Below, one piece after another: positions 8,349-17,206 of a stretch of 64,000 nucleotides of DNA (the first letter of the stretch is position 1; each line of letters starts with the position of its first letter). The stretch spans positions 1 to 64,000 of the forward strand of contig NZ_FNBB01000006.1 in the NCBI RefSeq assembly GCF_900102105.1, in the 5' to 3' direction. Origin of the DNA: Agrobacterium pusense. GTDB lineage: Bacteria; Pseudomonadota; Alphaproteobacteria; Rhizobiales; Rhizobiaceae. The notes under the pieces are model-generated. The model saw only the letters and a list, made by a program, of their open reading frames with translations. It did not search any database and was not told where the DNA came from. The position numbers were made by a program, and so were the translations under genes.

Positions 8349-10292
8349 TCACCTGCGTTTGACCATGCGGCGGAGCAACGAGCCGGACCGGGCCTTCCTC
8401 GGAATGAGGTGGATATCGCTGACCAGCTTCGCGCCACCTTCCCGGCGTTCCAGCGTAATCTTGCGGCTGTGGAAGGCCTCCAGCTCAGCGCGATGTGCCA
8501 CGCTGATGATCGTAGCATCTGGTAATTCGTCGATGACCGTCTGCATCATCCTGTCCTGGCTTTTTTCATCCAGGGCGGCGGTCGCTTCATCCATGACGAT
8601 GATATCGGGATCGTTCAGCAGCAGGCGGGCAAAGGTGAGACGCTGTTTTTCACCACCGGAGAGCGTCTGGTCCCACGGCGCCTCTTCTTCCACCTTGTCC
8701 TTGAGGTGGCCGAGACCGACCTTGTCGAGAGCTGCGCCGATCTCGTCGGCAGTCCAGCTCTCCGCTGCCTGCGGATAACAGACCGCCCGACGAAGCGTTC
8801 CGGACGGAATATATGGCCGCTGCGGCAACATGAACAGCCGGCTACCGGCACGAAAACTGACGCTGCCGCCGCCCCATGGCCACAGGCCGGCGATTGCCCG
8901 CACGAGCGTGCTTTTTCCGGATCCGGATTCACCTGCGACGAGCACCCGCTCGCCGGGTCCGATTTCGACATCGGTTTCCTTAACGACAGCAGTACCATCG
9001 CCCAGCGAAACGGATACATCCTTGAGGCTCAGCATCGTCTCACCCTCCGTTTCACCGCGCACGATCCGGCCGAGCGTATCGCTCTGTTCGGCCCGCTCGA
9101 GGCCGTCAAGCGACATCATCAGCGATGCGACACGCCTTGCGCAGGCATTCCAGTCCGCCAGCCGGGGATAGTTATCGACCAGCCAGCCGAAGGCGGACTG
9201 AACGATGGTGAAAGCCGATGCCGCCTGCATGACCTGGCCCAGCGACATGCTTCCGTCGAGGAACTTCGGCGCGCACAGCAGGACCGGAACGACGGGCGCA
9301 ATCAGCATCGATCCATGCGACACGACGGTGGTACGCATATATTGCTGCGCCATTCGTTTCCACTGATGCCGGACATTGCGGAACCTGCTGTCGAGATCGC
9401 TTCGCTCTTCTTCTTCGCCACCCAGCAGCGCAATGCTCTCGCCATTTTCCCTCACACGGGTCAGCGTATAGCGGAATTCCGCCTCGAGCTGGTTCTTGAC
9501 TTCCGAGACTTTGACGAAGTTCCGGCCGATCCACGCAATCGAGCTTGAGGTTATAAGCGCGTAAATTACCGCTGCCACCACCAGAAAGCCGGGTATCGTT
9601 ATCCAAACGCCGCCGATCGGCAACGTCAGCGCGCCGCCGATCGTCCACAGGACGACGATGAAGGTGGATGCCGATACGAAGGCGGCAATGACCCCTGCGA
9701 CGAAATCCACCGGCGCTTCAGTGGCGATCCTCATGTCCTCCGACAGCCTCGCCTCCGGATTTTGATGGTCGCCGTCAATCAGGTTAAGCTGGTAATAGCG
9801 GCCATTTGCAATCCACCGGGAGACCAGCACCTTCGTCAACCAGGAGCGCCAGCGCCGCTGGATCCGCATCCTGACATAGACCTGCGATGTTACGATCAGG
9901 ACGCTGCCCAGAACCAGCGGCGGGAATATGGAAGCGAGAAAATAGACCGTGGACGCATCCCGTTTTTCAATCGCGTCGAAGATGCCACGATTCCAGACGT
10001 TGACACCGTATTGGAAAGCGACATTGATGCCGATCATCACCAACAGGCCGATGGAGAACGGCCATGCCAGCCCGTCGCCACGGCGGCTCCAGAAGCCGCG
10101 CGCGCTGATCCAGAAGCGTTTCAGCAGATATTTTTTGCGGGCCTTCTCGGCTTCCTCGGGCGTCAGGCCCTCAGCAGGTTCGATTTCCTCCGGCGGCAGC
10201 GGCTCATCGGCTGCATTCTCGACATGTACTTTCCCTGCACCATTCTTGCCGGTGCCATCGGCTCGTTTCGAATTTGCGTCAGCATCGGTCAT
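8349..10292 (-). CDS. ABC transporter, fused permease/ATPase of the SbmA/BacA-YddA type
   Basis: The 647-aa protein has a charged Pro/Glu-rich N-terminus, a membrane domain (about residues 75-400) resembling SbmA/BacA proteins, and a C-terminal ATPase. The ATPase has Walker A GESGSGKST at 454-462, the signature LSGGE at 544-548 and Walker B IIVMDE at 564-569. YddA-like members are half-transporters that probably work as dimers. BacA relatives affect peptide uptake and very-long-chain fatty acids in rhizobia, but the substrate here is unknown. The ribosome-binding site is weak. It is transcribed alone, divergently from the MFS gene. Confidence 0.87.
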   Translation of the reverse strand: MTDADANSKRADGTGKNGAGKVHVENAADEPLPPEEIEPAEGLTPEEAEKARKKYLLKRFWISARGFWSRRGDGLAWPFSIGLLVMIGINVAFQYGVNVWNRGIFDAIEKRDASTVYFLASIFPPLVLGSVLIVTSQVYVRMRIQRRWRSWLTKVLVSRWIANGRYYQLNLIDGDHQNPEARLSEDMRIATEAPVDFVAGVIAAFVSASTFIVVLWTIGGALTLPIGGVWITIPGFLVVAAVIYALITSSSIAWIGRNFVKVSEVKNQLEAEFRYTLTRVRENGESIALLGGEEEERSDLDSRFRNVRHQWKRMAQQYMRTTVVSHGSMLIAPVVPVLLCAPKFLDGSMSLGQVMQAASAFTIVQSAFGWLVDNYPRLADWNACARRVASLMMSLDGLERAEQSDTLGRIVRGETEGETMLSLKDVSVSLGDGTAVVKETDVEIGPGERVLVAGESGSGKSTLVRAIAGLWPWGGGSVSFRAGSRLFMLPQRPYIPSGTLRRAVCYPQAAESWTADEIGAALDKVGLGHLKDKVEEEAPWDQTLSGGEKQRLTFARLLLNDPDIIVMDEATAALDEKSQDRMMQTVIDELPDATIISVAHRAELEAFHSRKITLERREGGAKLVSDIHLIPRKARSGSLLRRMVKRR

Positions 10293-10509
10293 GGACGGCT
10301 AAACGGATGGCGGTTTGAAAGGTTGCCCGCCGGCAAAGATTTCCCGCGGGCAGAAAGGCGCACGACCCCCGGACACATCCCTGCGTCAACGCACGCGCCT
10401 GCGTTGTGCGCCGCACAAATTTGGACAAATAGGCATGAAATTCGGACTTTTAGATACATATCATCCAGCAAAATTCCTTTAAAACTCTCCCAACTCAAGG
10501 AGAGATACC

Positions 10510-11718
10510 ATGACCGACACCACATCAGAGTTTGACGGGACAACAATGTCCCTCGACATCGAGGAGCAATCCGCGTGGACAGCCGCCACATGGTTCGCGG
10601 TTCTTTCGATGGCGGCCACCAGCTTTGCGCTGGTATCGGCCGAGTTCCTGCCGGCGGGACTGTTGACGCCGATGGCGCGTGACCTCGGTATCACCGAAGG
10701 GACCGCCGGACAGGTCGTCACGGCCACGGCATCCGTCGGCGCAGTGACGGCGCTGTTGAGCAACGTCCTCATCGGCAGGCTGAACCGCAAGACCGTGCTT
10801 GTCGGTCTGAGTGCACTGGCGATCGGCTCAAACCTTCTTGCTTCCTTTGCAACCGATTTCTGGCTTCTGTTGCTGGGCCGGGCCGGGCTCGGGATTGCTC
10901 TCAGCGGGTTCTGGGCGCTTTCGGTTGCCGTCGTGGCAAGGCTTGTCGGCGCAAATGCGACCGGGCGCGGCATGGCTATCGTTACCCTCGGCGTTTCGCT
11001 CGCCACAATCGCCGCGCCTTCGATGGGAGCCCTTATCAGCGACTGGCTGGGATGGCGCACGGCAATGTCGATGACGGCAGGGCTTGCCGTCATTGCCATG
11101 CTGCTGCAAATCCTCAGCCTGCCGTCGCTGCCTGCAAGCACCAGTAACAGCCTTTCCGATGTTTTCCGGCTGACGCGGCGGCGTAGCGTTCAGCTGGCCA
11201 TGCTCGCGATCCTCCTGCTCATGACGGGACATTTCGCCGGATCGGTCTATGTCCGTCCCTTCCTCGAGCAGGTGACGCTCCTCGGTACAACGCCGATTGC
11301 TCTCGCACTGCTTGGATTTGGCGTCGCCTCGGTGATTGGCAACGTCGCGGGTGGCCGGATGGCTGATGCCAGTATCCGTCTCGCACTCATCGTCACCGCC
11401 GCGCTGATGGCATTTGCAACGATTTCCCTGGTTCTTTGGGGCGTCCATACCGGTGCCGCATTTGCTCTCGTCGCCCTTTGGGGCCTTGCCTTCGGCATGG
11501 CGCCTGTCGTGCTGCCGACCAACCTTTCCCGGGGCGCGCCGGATGCGCTGGAGGCGGCAGGCAGCCTGATGGTCGTTTCTTTCCAGGTGGCCATCAGCAT
11601 CGGTGCAGTGTTCGGCGGCTATATCGTCGATTCCTACGGCGCCACCGCGCCGCTGGCTCTGACCGCGATCCTCGCGACATCCACCGTCGCGCTCGCGCTG
11701 CTACAGCGCGCCGATTGA
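10510..11718 (+). CDS. MFS transporter, drug/sugar efflux type
   Basis: The 402-aa inner-membrane protein has twelve predicted membrane segments and the DHA1-like layout: VSAEFLPAGLLTPMARDLGI in the first loop, a GRLNRKTVL loop 2-3 motif, and LGRAGLGIALSGFWALS. It resembles AraJ/NepI-like exporters that use the proton gradient to expel drugs, nucleosides or sugars; the substrate is not predictable. A good ribosome-binding site (AAGGAGAGATACC) precedes ATG. A GC-rich hairpin follows the stop, so it is probably a single-gene unit. Confidence 0.88.
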   Translation: MTDTTSEFDGTTMSLDIEEQSAWTAATWFAVLSMAATSFALVSAEFLPAGLLTPMARDLGITEGTAGQVVTATASVGAVTALLSNVLIGRLNRKTVLVGLSALAIGSNLLASFATDFWLLLLGRAGLGIALSGFWALSVAVVARLVGANATGRGMAIVTLGVSLATIAAPSMGALISDWLGWRTAMSMTAGLAVIAMLLQILSLPSLPASTSNSLSDVFRLTRRRSVQLAMLAILLLMTGHFAGSVYVRPFLEQVTLLGTTPIALALLGFGVASVIGNVAGGRMADASIRLALIVTAALMAFATISLVLWGVHTGAAFALVALWGLAFGMAPVVLPTNLSRGAPDALEAAGSLMVVSFQVAISIGAVFGGYIVDSYGATAPLALTAILATSTVALALLQRAD

Positions 11719-11725
11719 TATGTGT

Positions 11726-11750
11726 GTGCCGGCGCTTCCCTCGCCGGCAC
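11726..11750 (+). terminator. GC-rich hairpin after the MFS gene
   Basis: The 9-bp perfect stem GTGCCGGCG / CGCCGGCAC has a 7-base loop and starts seven bases after the MFS stop codon. It lacks a T tract, so it is a weak or Rho-assisted terminator at best. Confidence 0.5.
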
Positions 11751-11788
11751 AATCGCTGCTACGATCTAATACATAAATCCCGGTTTCA

Positions 11789-11805
11789 GGAAACATGCCG
11801 GATAC
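11789..11805 (+). promoter_or_regulatory. Shared 17-bp element, copy 1 (cytochrome P460 gene)
   Basis: GGAAACATGCCGGATAC lies 51 bases before the start of the cytochrome P460 gene. It fits the consensus SGAMACAT-N4-GATAC also found before the DipZ, Tat-hydrolase and ohr genes. Whether it is a promoter or an operator is unknown. Confidence 0.55.
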
Positions 11806-11855
11806 CTGCCGCGCAGATCATCGTCTGATCGTTTTCGGATCAGGCAGGATTTGTC

Positions 11856-12365
11856 ATGAAGAACCAGATTTTCTTTGCCGTCACTCTTGCAGTTGCGGCA
11901 GCAGGTTTCGGAGCCGCTTATTCAAGCCTTGCGGACAGCCCGCCGGAAAACGCCTCACCCCTCTATGGCGTTACGCTTCCCGAGGGATATCGAGACTGGC
12001 GCTTCATCGCTCCCGCACAGGAAGCGCCGCCGCTCGATGAGCTTCGTGCCGTTCTGGCAAACGACATCGCCGTGAACGCTTACAAGAGCGGAACCCTGCC
12101 CTTCCCTGATGGCTCGATACTGGTGAAGCTTGCCTACAAGCGGCAGCAATCCGCGGAATTTCCACCAGCCACGGTGCCGGGCGCGGCAACCACCGTGCAG
12201 GTGATGGTCAAGGACTCCAGGAAATATCCTGACAGCCATGGCTGGGGCTTCGGGCGCTTCGTCAACGGCAAACCGGTCGATACCGCACAGCACGAGACTT
12301 GCCTTTCGTGTCATGTCGGCAACGTCAAGGACCACGATTTCGTTTTCACACGATACGCGCCCTGA
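11856..12365 (+). CDS. Cytochrome P460 family protein
   Basis: The 169-aa secreted haem protein starts with a signal peptide (residues 1-26, MKNQIFFAVTLAVAAAGFGA). It has one covalent haem motif, CLSCH, at residues 149-153. The surrounding pattern (LPEGYRDWRF at the mature N-terminus, ILVKLAYK, GWGFGRFVNGKPV) is that of the cytochrome P460 family. Known P460 proteins act on hydroxylamine and NO, while many proteobacterial members have unknown roles. It would act in the periplasm. It is preceded by the shared SGAMACAT-N4-GATAC element and followed by the periplasmic redox gene dipZ. Confidence 0.88.
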   Translation: MKNQIFFAVTLAVAAAGFGAAYSSLADSPPENASPLYGVTLPEGYRDWRFIAPAQEAPPLDELRAVLANDIAVNAYKSGTLPFPDGSILVKLAYKRQQSAEFPPATVPGAATTVQVMVKDSRKYPDSHGWGFGRFVNGKPVDTAQHETCLSCHVGNVKDHDFVFTRYAP

Positions 12366-12450
12366 CGAGCAAAGGGCCACGCCGCCGTTACCCTTCATGG
12401 TCGACGGTCCGTCCGCTCGCCTACACTCCCATACAAAATCACCCACACAC

Positions 12451-12467
12451 CGACACATCAGAGATAC
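12451..12467 (+). promoter_or_regulatory. Shared 17-bp element, copy 2 (DipZ operon)
   Basis: CGACACATCAGAGATAC lies 80 bases before the DipZ start codon and matches SGAMACAT-N4-GATAC. The four bases between the half-motifs differ from the other copies while the spacing is the same. Confidence 0.5.
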
Positions 12468-12546
12468 GCGACGCCGGGAAGGTGGCGCCATTACCGGCTC
12501 ACCTTCGCCGCCCGGTGCCCCTAATCCCAGCTGAAAGGAAAAGATA

Positions 12547-14325
12547 ATGACGCTTCTGGTCGTTGCCTATCTCGGGGGCGTGCTGACAATTCTCAGCCCC
12601 TGCATCCTGCCTATTCTTCCCTTCGTCTTCGCGCGGGCCGGCCAACCGTTCCTGCGCAGCACGCTGCCGCTGCTCGCCGGAATGTCGATCACCTTTGCCG
12701 CCGTTGCGACGCTCGCTGCCATCGGCGGCAGCTGGGCGATCAACGCCAACGAATATGGCCGGCTCGCCGCCCTTTCAATGCTCTCCCTTTTCGGAATTGG
12801 GCTGATGTCACCGAAGTTCGCCTCTGTCCTGTCCCATCCGGTCGTTGAATTCGGCAACCGACTTGCCAATGCCGCCGGCAAGCCCGATGCCGCCCCGACG
12901 GTCACTGGCTCCCTGCTGCTCGGCATCCCCACCGGGCTCCTGTGGGCGCCCTGCGCCGGCCCAATCCTCGGGATCGTGCTGACCGGTGCGGCCCTGAAGG
13001 GCGCCAATCTGGAAACCAGCCTGCTGCTTTCCGCCTATGCCGCCGGTGCTGCGACATCGCTTGCCGTCGCCGTCCTCATCGGAGGCAGGGTGTTTGCGGC
13101 GATGAAGCGTTCCCTCGGTTTCAGCGAGCGTGTTCGCCGGGCAACCGGGGCAGCGGTGCTGGCAGGCGTTGCCGCCATCGCCCTTGGACTGGACACCGGT
13201 TTTCTATCGCAGATTTCCTATGCCAGCACGACATCGTTCGAACAGCACGTTCTTGATCGTCTCGACGCCGCCAGAGGGCCCGAACAGAAGGTCGAAGTAG
13301 CGAAGAAATCCGCAGCCACAGCGCCGGACGGTGACGCTGCCACCATGCGCCCGGCACTGCCGGTTGAAGGCCCCGCGCCGTCCCTCGATGGTGCTGTCGA
13401 ATGGCTGAACTCCCCGCCGCTCGCCCGTGAAGACTTGCGCGGCAAGGTCGTGCTCATCGACTTCTGGACCTATTCCTGCATCAACTGCATCCGCACCCTT
13501 CCTTATGTGCGTGCCTGGGCGGAGAAGTACAGGGATCAGGGTCTCGTCGTCATTGGCGTGCACGCGCCCGAATTTGCCTTCGAAAAGAAGATCGACAATG
13601 TCAGACAGGCCGTCGCCGGCTTCAAGATCGAGTATCCGGTAGCAATCGACAATGATTACAGGATCTGGCGCGCCTTCGATAACAGCTACTGGCCAGCGCA
13701 TTACCTGATCGATGCCAAAGGCCAGATCCGTTACCACCATTTCGGTGAGGGAGACTACAGGGAGACCGAAGAGGCGATTCAGGATCTGCTGCGCGAGGCG
13801 GGCAGCACCGGCGCATCCGCCACCGAGACTGTGACGCCTGAGACAAAGGGGGCTGAAGCCGGCGCGGACATGAGCCACATGCTCTCCGGCGAAACCTATG
13901 TAGGCTACCGTCAGGCGCGAAGCTTTGCATCGAACGAGACAATACGTGCAGACGCGCCCCAAGACTATTCGGTCACGGCGCCTGCCCTCAATGAATGGGG
14001 GCTCTCCGGCGAATGGACGGTTGGCGCGGAAGCGGCCACCCTTGATGCGGCCAAAGGCGGTATCACCTACCGCTTCAGCGCCCGTGACCTGCATCTGGTG
14101 CTGGGTCCGATTGATTCCGGAAAGCCGGTCCGTTTCCAGGTGACCGTGGATGGCCATCCGCCGGGTCCTGATCATGGCGCCGATACGGATGCCAATGGCA
14201 ATGGCGTCGTCACATCAACCCGCCTTTACCAGCTCGTTCGCCAGTCCGGCACCGTGACAGCAAAAACCTTCACCATCCGCTTCCTCGACCCCGGTGTGCA
14301 GGCCTACGCCTTCACCTTCGGTTGA
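12547..14325 (+). CDS. dipZ: DipZ-type cytochrome c biogenesis/thioredoxin fusion protein
   Basis: The 592-aa inner-membrane protein moves reducing power to the periplasm. Residues 1-220 form a CcdA/DsbD-like membrane domain with the paired cysteines Cys19 (LSPCILPILPF) and Cys136 (LLWAPCAGP). Residues 290-420 form a periplasmic thioredoxin-like domain with Cys311 and Cys314 (SCINC). Residues 440-592 form the DipZ-specific C-terminal beta domain (ETYVGYRQARSF to the end). Cysteine spacing matches a functional relay. The ribosome-binding site is AAAGGAAAAGATA. The hydrolase gene follows after 36 bases, probably in the same transcript. Confidence 0.88.
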   Translation: MTLLVVAYLGGVLTILSPCILPILPFVFARAGQPFLRSTLPLLAGMSITFAAVATLAAIGGSWAINANEYGRLAALSMLSLFGIGLMSPKFASVLSHPVVEFGNRLANAAGKPDAAPTVTGSLLLGIPTGLLWAPCAGPILGIVLTGAALKGANLETSLLLSAYAAGAATSLAVAVLIGGRVFAAMKRSLGFSERVRRATGAAVLAGVAAIALGLDTGFLSQISYASTTSFEQHVLDRLDAARGPEQKVEVAKKSAATAPDGDAATMRPALPVEGPAPSLDGAVEWLNSPPLAREDLRGKVVLIDFWTYSCINCIRTLPYVRAWAEKYRDQGLVVIGVHAPEFAFEKKIDNVRQAVAGFKIEYPVAIDNDYRIWRAFDNSYWPAHYLIDAKGQIRYHHFGEGDYRETEEAIQDLLREAGSTGASATETVTPETKGAEAGADMSHMLSGETYVGYRQARSFASNETIRADAPQDYSVTAPALNEWGLSGEWTVGAEAATLDAAKGGITYRFSARDLHLVLGPIDSGKPVRFQVTVDGHPPGPDHGADTDANGNGVVTSTRLYQLVRQSGTVTAKTFTIRFLDPGVQAYAFTFG

Positions 14326-14361
14326 CCCGTTTTTATCCGGCCACATGAAAGGAATAACACG

Positions 14362-15120
14362 ATGCATCATCGTCTCATGCCAAGATTCGCGCTCGCCTTT
14401 GCAACCGCGCTGATTGCGTTTGCCGCACAGGCAGCGGAGGTAAAGAATATCGTCATCGTCCACGGGGCGCTTGCAGATGGTTCTGCCTGGCGCAAGGCAA
14501 CGGACATCCTCGAAAGCCGTGGTTTCAACGTCACCATCGTCCAGGAACCCATCACCTCGCTTGCCGATGATGTGGCAGCAACAAACCGCGTGCTCGATCT
14601 CCAGCAGGGCCCCAGCCTGCTGGTCGGACACAGCTACAGCGGCATGGTGATTTCGGAAGCTGGCAATCGGCCCGATGTGGCGGGGCTGGTGTATGTCGCC
14701 GCCTTCCAGCCGGAAAAGGGAGAGAGCCTTCTTGACCTCGCCACAGCAAAACCACCCGCCGGAAGCGGCATAAAGCAGACGAAGGATGGCGCCTTCCTCT
14801 ATCTGGATCCGGCGGTCTTTGCGCAGGATTTCGCCGCCGACCTGCCCCGCGACGAGGCTGCCTTCATGGCCAAAAGCCAGGTCTTCGCCGCCAAGGCAGC
14901 CTTCGCAGCCAAGTCGGGCGAACCAGCCTGGAAAACAAAGAAAAGCTGGTCGATCATCGCGACGCAGGACAGGTCGATCAACCCCGATCTCGAGCGTGAC
15001 ATGGCAAAGCGCGCCGGCAGCGCGGTGACCGAGATCGCCGGGAGCCACGCAGTCTTCGCATCCAAGCCCGAAGAGGTCGCAGACGTCATCACAGAGGCTG
15101 CCCGGCGGTCCGCGAAATAA
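14362..15120 (+). CDS. Exported alpha/beta hydrolase
   Basis: The 252-aa precursor has a signal peptide (to about residue 25, cleaved near AQAAE) and an alpha/beta-hydrolase fold. The oxyanion segment is VHGALADGSAW, the nucleophile elbow is GHSYSG with Ser91, and a late catalytic histidine is in AGSHAVF. It resembles small esterase-like hydrolases of unknown substrate. It is probably co-transcribed with dipZ and would act in the periplasm. A terminator-like hairpin follows. Confidence 0.85.
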   Translation: MHHRLMPRFALAFATALIAFAAQAAEVKNIVIVHGALADGSAWRKATDILESRGFNVTIVQEPITSLADDVAATNRVLDLQQGPSLLVGHSYSGMVISEAGNRPDVAGLVYVAAFQPEKGESLLDLATAKPPAGSGIKQTKDGAFLYLDPAVFAQDFAADLPRDEAAFMAKSQVFAAKAAFAAKSGEPAWKTKKSWSIIATQDRSINPDLERDMAKRAGSAVTEIAGSHAVFASKPEEVADVITEAARRSAK

Positions 15121-15146
15121 ACACGGATCTGGTGGAACGCCACCAC

Positions 15147-15172
15147 AGCCGCTCCTGACATCGGGAGCGGCT
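15147..15172 (+). terminator. Terminator-like hairpin after the dipZ-hydrolase unit
   Basis: The stem AGCCGCTCC / GGAGCGGCT has an 8-base loop and starts 26 bases after the hydrolase stop. There is no T tract after it, so the call is tentative. Confidence 0.45.
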
Positions 15173-15258
15173 GATCTGCATTCAGAGGGCAAGCTGAATG
15201 TATCAGTCTGTATATAGAAGGCTCGCTGCTACAAAACCATTCACATCAGGTTCGCCCG

Positions 15259-15275
15259 GGACACATCGGGGATAC
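15259..15275 (+). promoter_or_regulatory. Shared 17-bp element, copy 3 (Tat-exported hydrolase gene)
   Basis: GGACACATCGGGGATAC lies 50 bases before the start codon at 15325. It matches the SGAMACAT-N4-GATAC consensus with the same internal spacing as the other copies. Confidence 0.55.
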
Positions 15276-15324
15276 ACGTACAGCGTTAACTGCCTGTCAT
15301 CCAAAAAGGACAGGAGAGACGAGA

Positions 15325-16371
15325 ATGAATTCCGAGATCAATTTCCAGCGCCGCCGGTTCTTCGGCATTGCCGCAATGACTGTTGCCGCCGTAGAGTTCG
15401 GCGCGGCGGGCCTGGCCCAGGCCAAAGGCGAGGCGCCTTCAGCTACCCCGTCAGCACCAACAGGCGAAAAAACGTCCTTTGGGCCCCTGAAGCAGGTCAA
15501 AGCGGGTGTACTCGATGTCGGTTACGCCGAAGCCGGGCCCGAGGAGGGCCCGGTCGCTCTGCTGCTGCACGGATGGCCTTATGACATCTACAGCTATGTT
15601 GACGTTGCGCCCATCCTCGCTTCGGCAGGATATCGCGTGCTTATTCCCTATCTGCGCGGATACGGCACCACACGTTTTCTTTCTGATGAAACGGCACGCA
15701 ACGGGCAGCAGGCAGCACTCGCGGTTGACATGATCGCCTTTCTCGATGCCCTTGGCGTGAGACAGGCCGTCGTGGCGGGCTATGACTGGGGCGCTCGCAC
15801 GGCCGATATCATGGCGGCACTCTGGCCCGAGCGCTGCACCGGCCTCGTGTCGGTCAGCGGCTATCTGATCGGCAGTCAGGAAATCAACAAAAAGCCACTT
15901 CCGCCCAGGGCGGAACTTTCCTGGTGGTATCAGTTCTACTTCGCGACGGAACGCGGCCGTGCGGGTTACGCCGCGAATACCCGCGACTTCGTTCGCCTGA
16001 TCTGGCAAACGGCCTCCCCGACCTGGAAATTCACCGACGAAACCTTCAATCGTTCCGCTTCCGCGTTTGACAATCCCGACCACGTGGCGATCACCATCCA
16101 TAATTACCGCTGGCGGCTGGCACTTGCCGAAGGCGAAGCCAAATATGACGACTACGAGCGCCGGCTTGCGAAACTTCCCCTCATCACGATCCCGACGATC
16201 ACGCTGGAAGGTGACGCCAATGGCGCACCGCATCCGGACCCCTCCACTTACGCATCAAGGTTTTCGGGCAAGTACCAGCATCGCAATATCAGCGGCGGCA
16301 TAGGGCACAACCTGCCGCAGGAAGCGCCCGAGGCATTCGCCAAGGCCGTTCTCGACGTCGCAAAGCTTTAG
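15325..16371 (+). CDS. Tat-exported epoxide-hydrolase-like alpha/beta hydrolase
   Basis: The 348-aa precursor has a twin-arginine signal (RRRFFGIAAM, residues 10-19), so it is exported folded to the periplasm. The catalytic domain shows HGWPYD (oxyanion hole), the nucleophile elbow AGYDWGAR with Asp154, and a C-terminal IGHNLPQEAPEAF carrying the catalytic histidine. An aspartate nucleophile marks the epoxide hydrolase / haloalkane dehalogenase branch, not the serine esterases. The ribosome-binding site AGGAGAG precedes ATG. The two-component genes start 94 bases further on. Confidence 0.86.
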   Translation: MNSEINFQRRRFFGIAAMTVAAVEFGAAGLAQAKGEAPSATPSAPTGEKTSFGPLKQVKAGVLDVGYAEAGPEEGPVALLLHGWPYDIYSYVDVAPILASAGYRVLIPYLRGYGTTRFLSDETARNGQQAALAVDMIAFLDALGVRQAVVAGYDWGARTADIMAALWPERCTGLVSVSGYLIGSQEINKKPLPPRAELSWWYQFYFATERGRAGYAANTRDFVRLIWQTASPTWKFTDETFNRSASAFDNPDHVAITIHNYRWRLALAEGEAKYDDYERRLAKLPLITIPTITLEGDANGAPHPDPSTYASRFSGKYQHRNISGGIGHNLPQEAPEAFAKAVLDVAKL

Positions 16372-16465
16372 GCTTGCCGAAGCCCGCGAACCGTTGTCTT
16401 ACTGCTGTTGGCAGCGGGCAATGCAGTAGCGGGCCACTGAAACGTCCGCACGATGAAGGCATCCA

Positions 16466-17206
16466 ATGGAACATATCGATCACATTCTCGTCGTGGACGA
16501 CGACAGGGAAATCCGGGAGCTGGTTTCCAGCTACCTGAAGAAGAACGGCTTGCGAACAACGGTGGCTGCCGACGGACGGCAGATGAGAAGTTTTCTTGAC
16601 GGCAATACCGTCGATCTGATCGTGCTCGACGTGATGATGCCGGGCGATGACGGTCTGGTTCTCTGCCGTGAGTTGCGGGCCGGAAAGCACAAGGCCACGC
16701 CGGTTCTAATGCTGACTGCCCGCGATGACGAGATGGACCGGATCATCGGGCTCGAAATGGGCGCCGACGATTATCTGTCGAAGCCCTTCGCCGCCCGGGA
16801 GCTTCTCGCACGGATCAAGGCAATCCTGCGCCGCACCCGGATGTTGCCGCCCAATCTGCAAATCAGCGAAGCGGGGCAGCTCCTGACCTTTGGCGACTGG
16901 CGTCTTGACACGGTGGGCCGCCATCTGCTGGACAGGGACGGTACGACCGTGGCACTGAGCGGCGCTGAATACCGGCTTCTCAGGGTGTTCATCGATCATC
17001 CCCAGCGCGTCCTCAACCGCGACCAGTTGCTGAACCTCACACAGGGGCGCGATGCCGAAATCTTCGACAGATCGATCGATCTTCTTGTAAGCCGCGTGCG
17101 TCAGCGGCTGGGAGATGATGCGCGGGAACCCACCTACATCAAGACGGTGCGTGCGGAAGGTTATGTCTTTTCCGTTCCGGTGGAGATTTCGGAGCCAAGG
17201 GCATGA
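16466..17206 (+). CDS. OmpR-family response regulator
   Basis: The 246-aa regulator has an N-terminal receiver (acidic pocket VVDDDRE, phosphorylation site Asp55 in VLDVMMPG, and the lysine in LSKPF). Its C-terminal winged-helix DNA-binding domain (about residues 140-240) ends in TVRAEGYVFSVPV. It would be phosphorylated by the kinase encoded next, with which it overlaps by four bases. Targets are unknown. The common element in front of nearby redox genes is one candidate binding site, but that link is only inferred. Confidence 0.9.
   Translation: MEHIDHILVVDDDREIRELVSSYLKKNGLRTTVAADGRQMRSFLDGNTVDLIVLDVMMPGDDGLVLCRELRAGKHKATPVLMLTARDDEMDRIIGLEMGADDYLSKPFAARELLARIKAILRRTRMLPPNLQISEAGQLLTFGDWRLDTVGRHLLDRDGTTVALSGAEYRLLRVFIDHPQRVLNRDQLLNLTQGRDAEIFDRSIDLLVSRVRQRLGDDAREPTYIKTVRAEGYVFSVPVEISEPRA

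Noticed and set aside
10441-10457. A GATAC sequence 53 bases before the MFS gene as a fifth copy of the shared 17-bp element
   Set aside because: The ACAT half at the fixed spacing is missing, so it fits only five positions and is not counted.
13204-14175. A 323-codon minus-strand frame
   Set aside because: It lies antisense to the thioredoxin and C-terminal domains of DipZ; no domain is recognisable.
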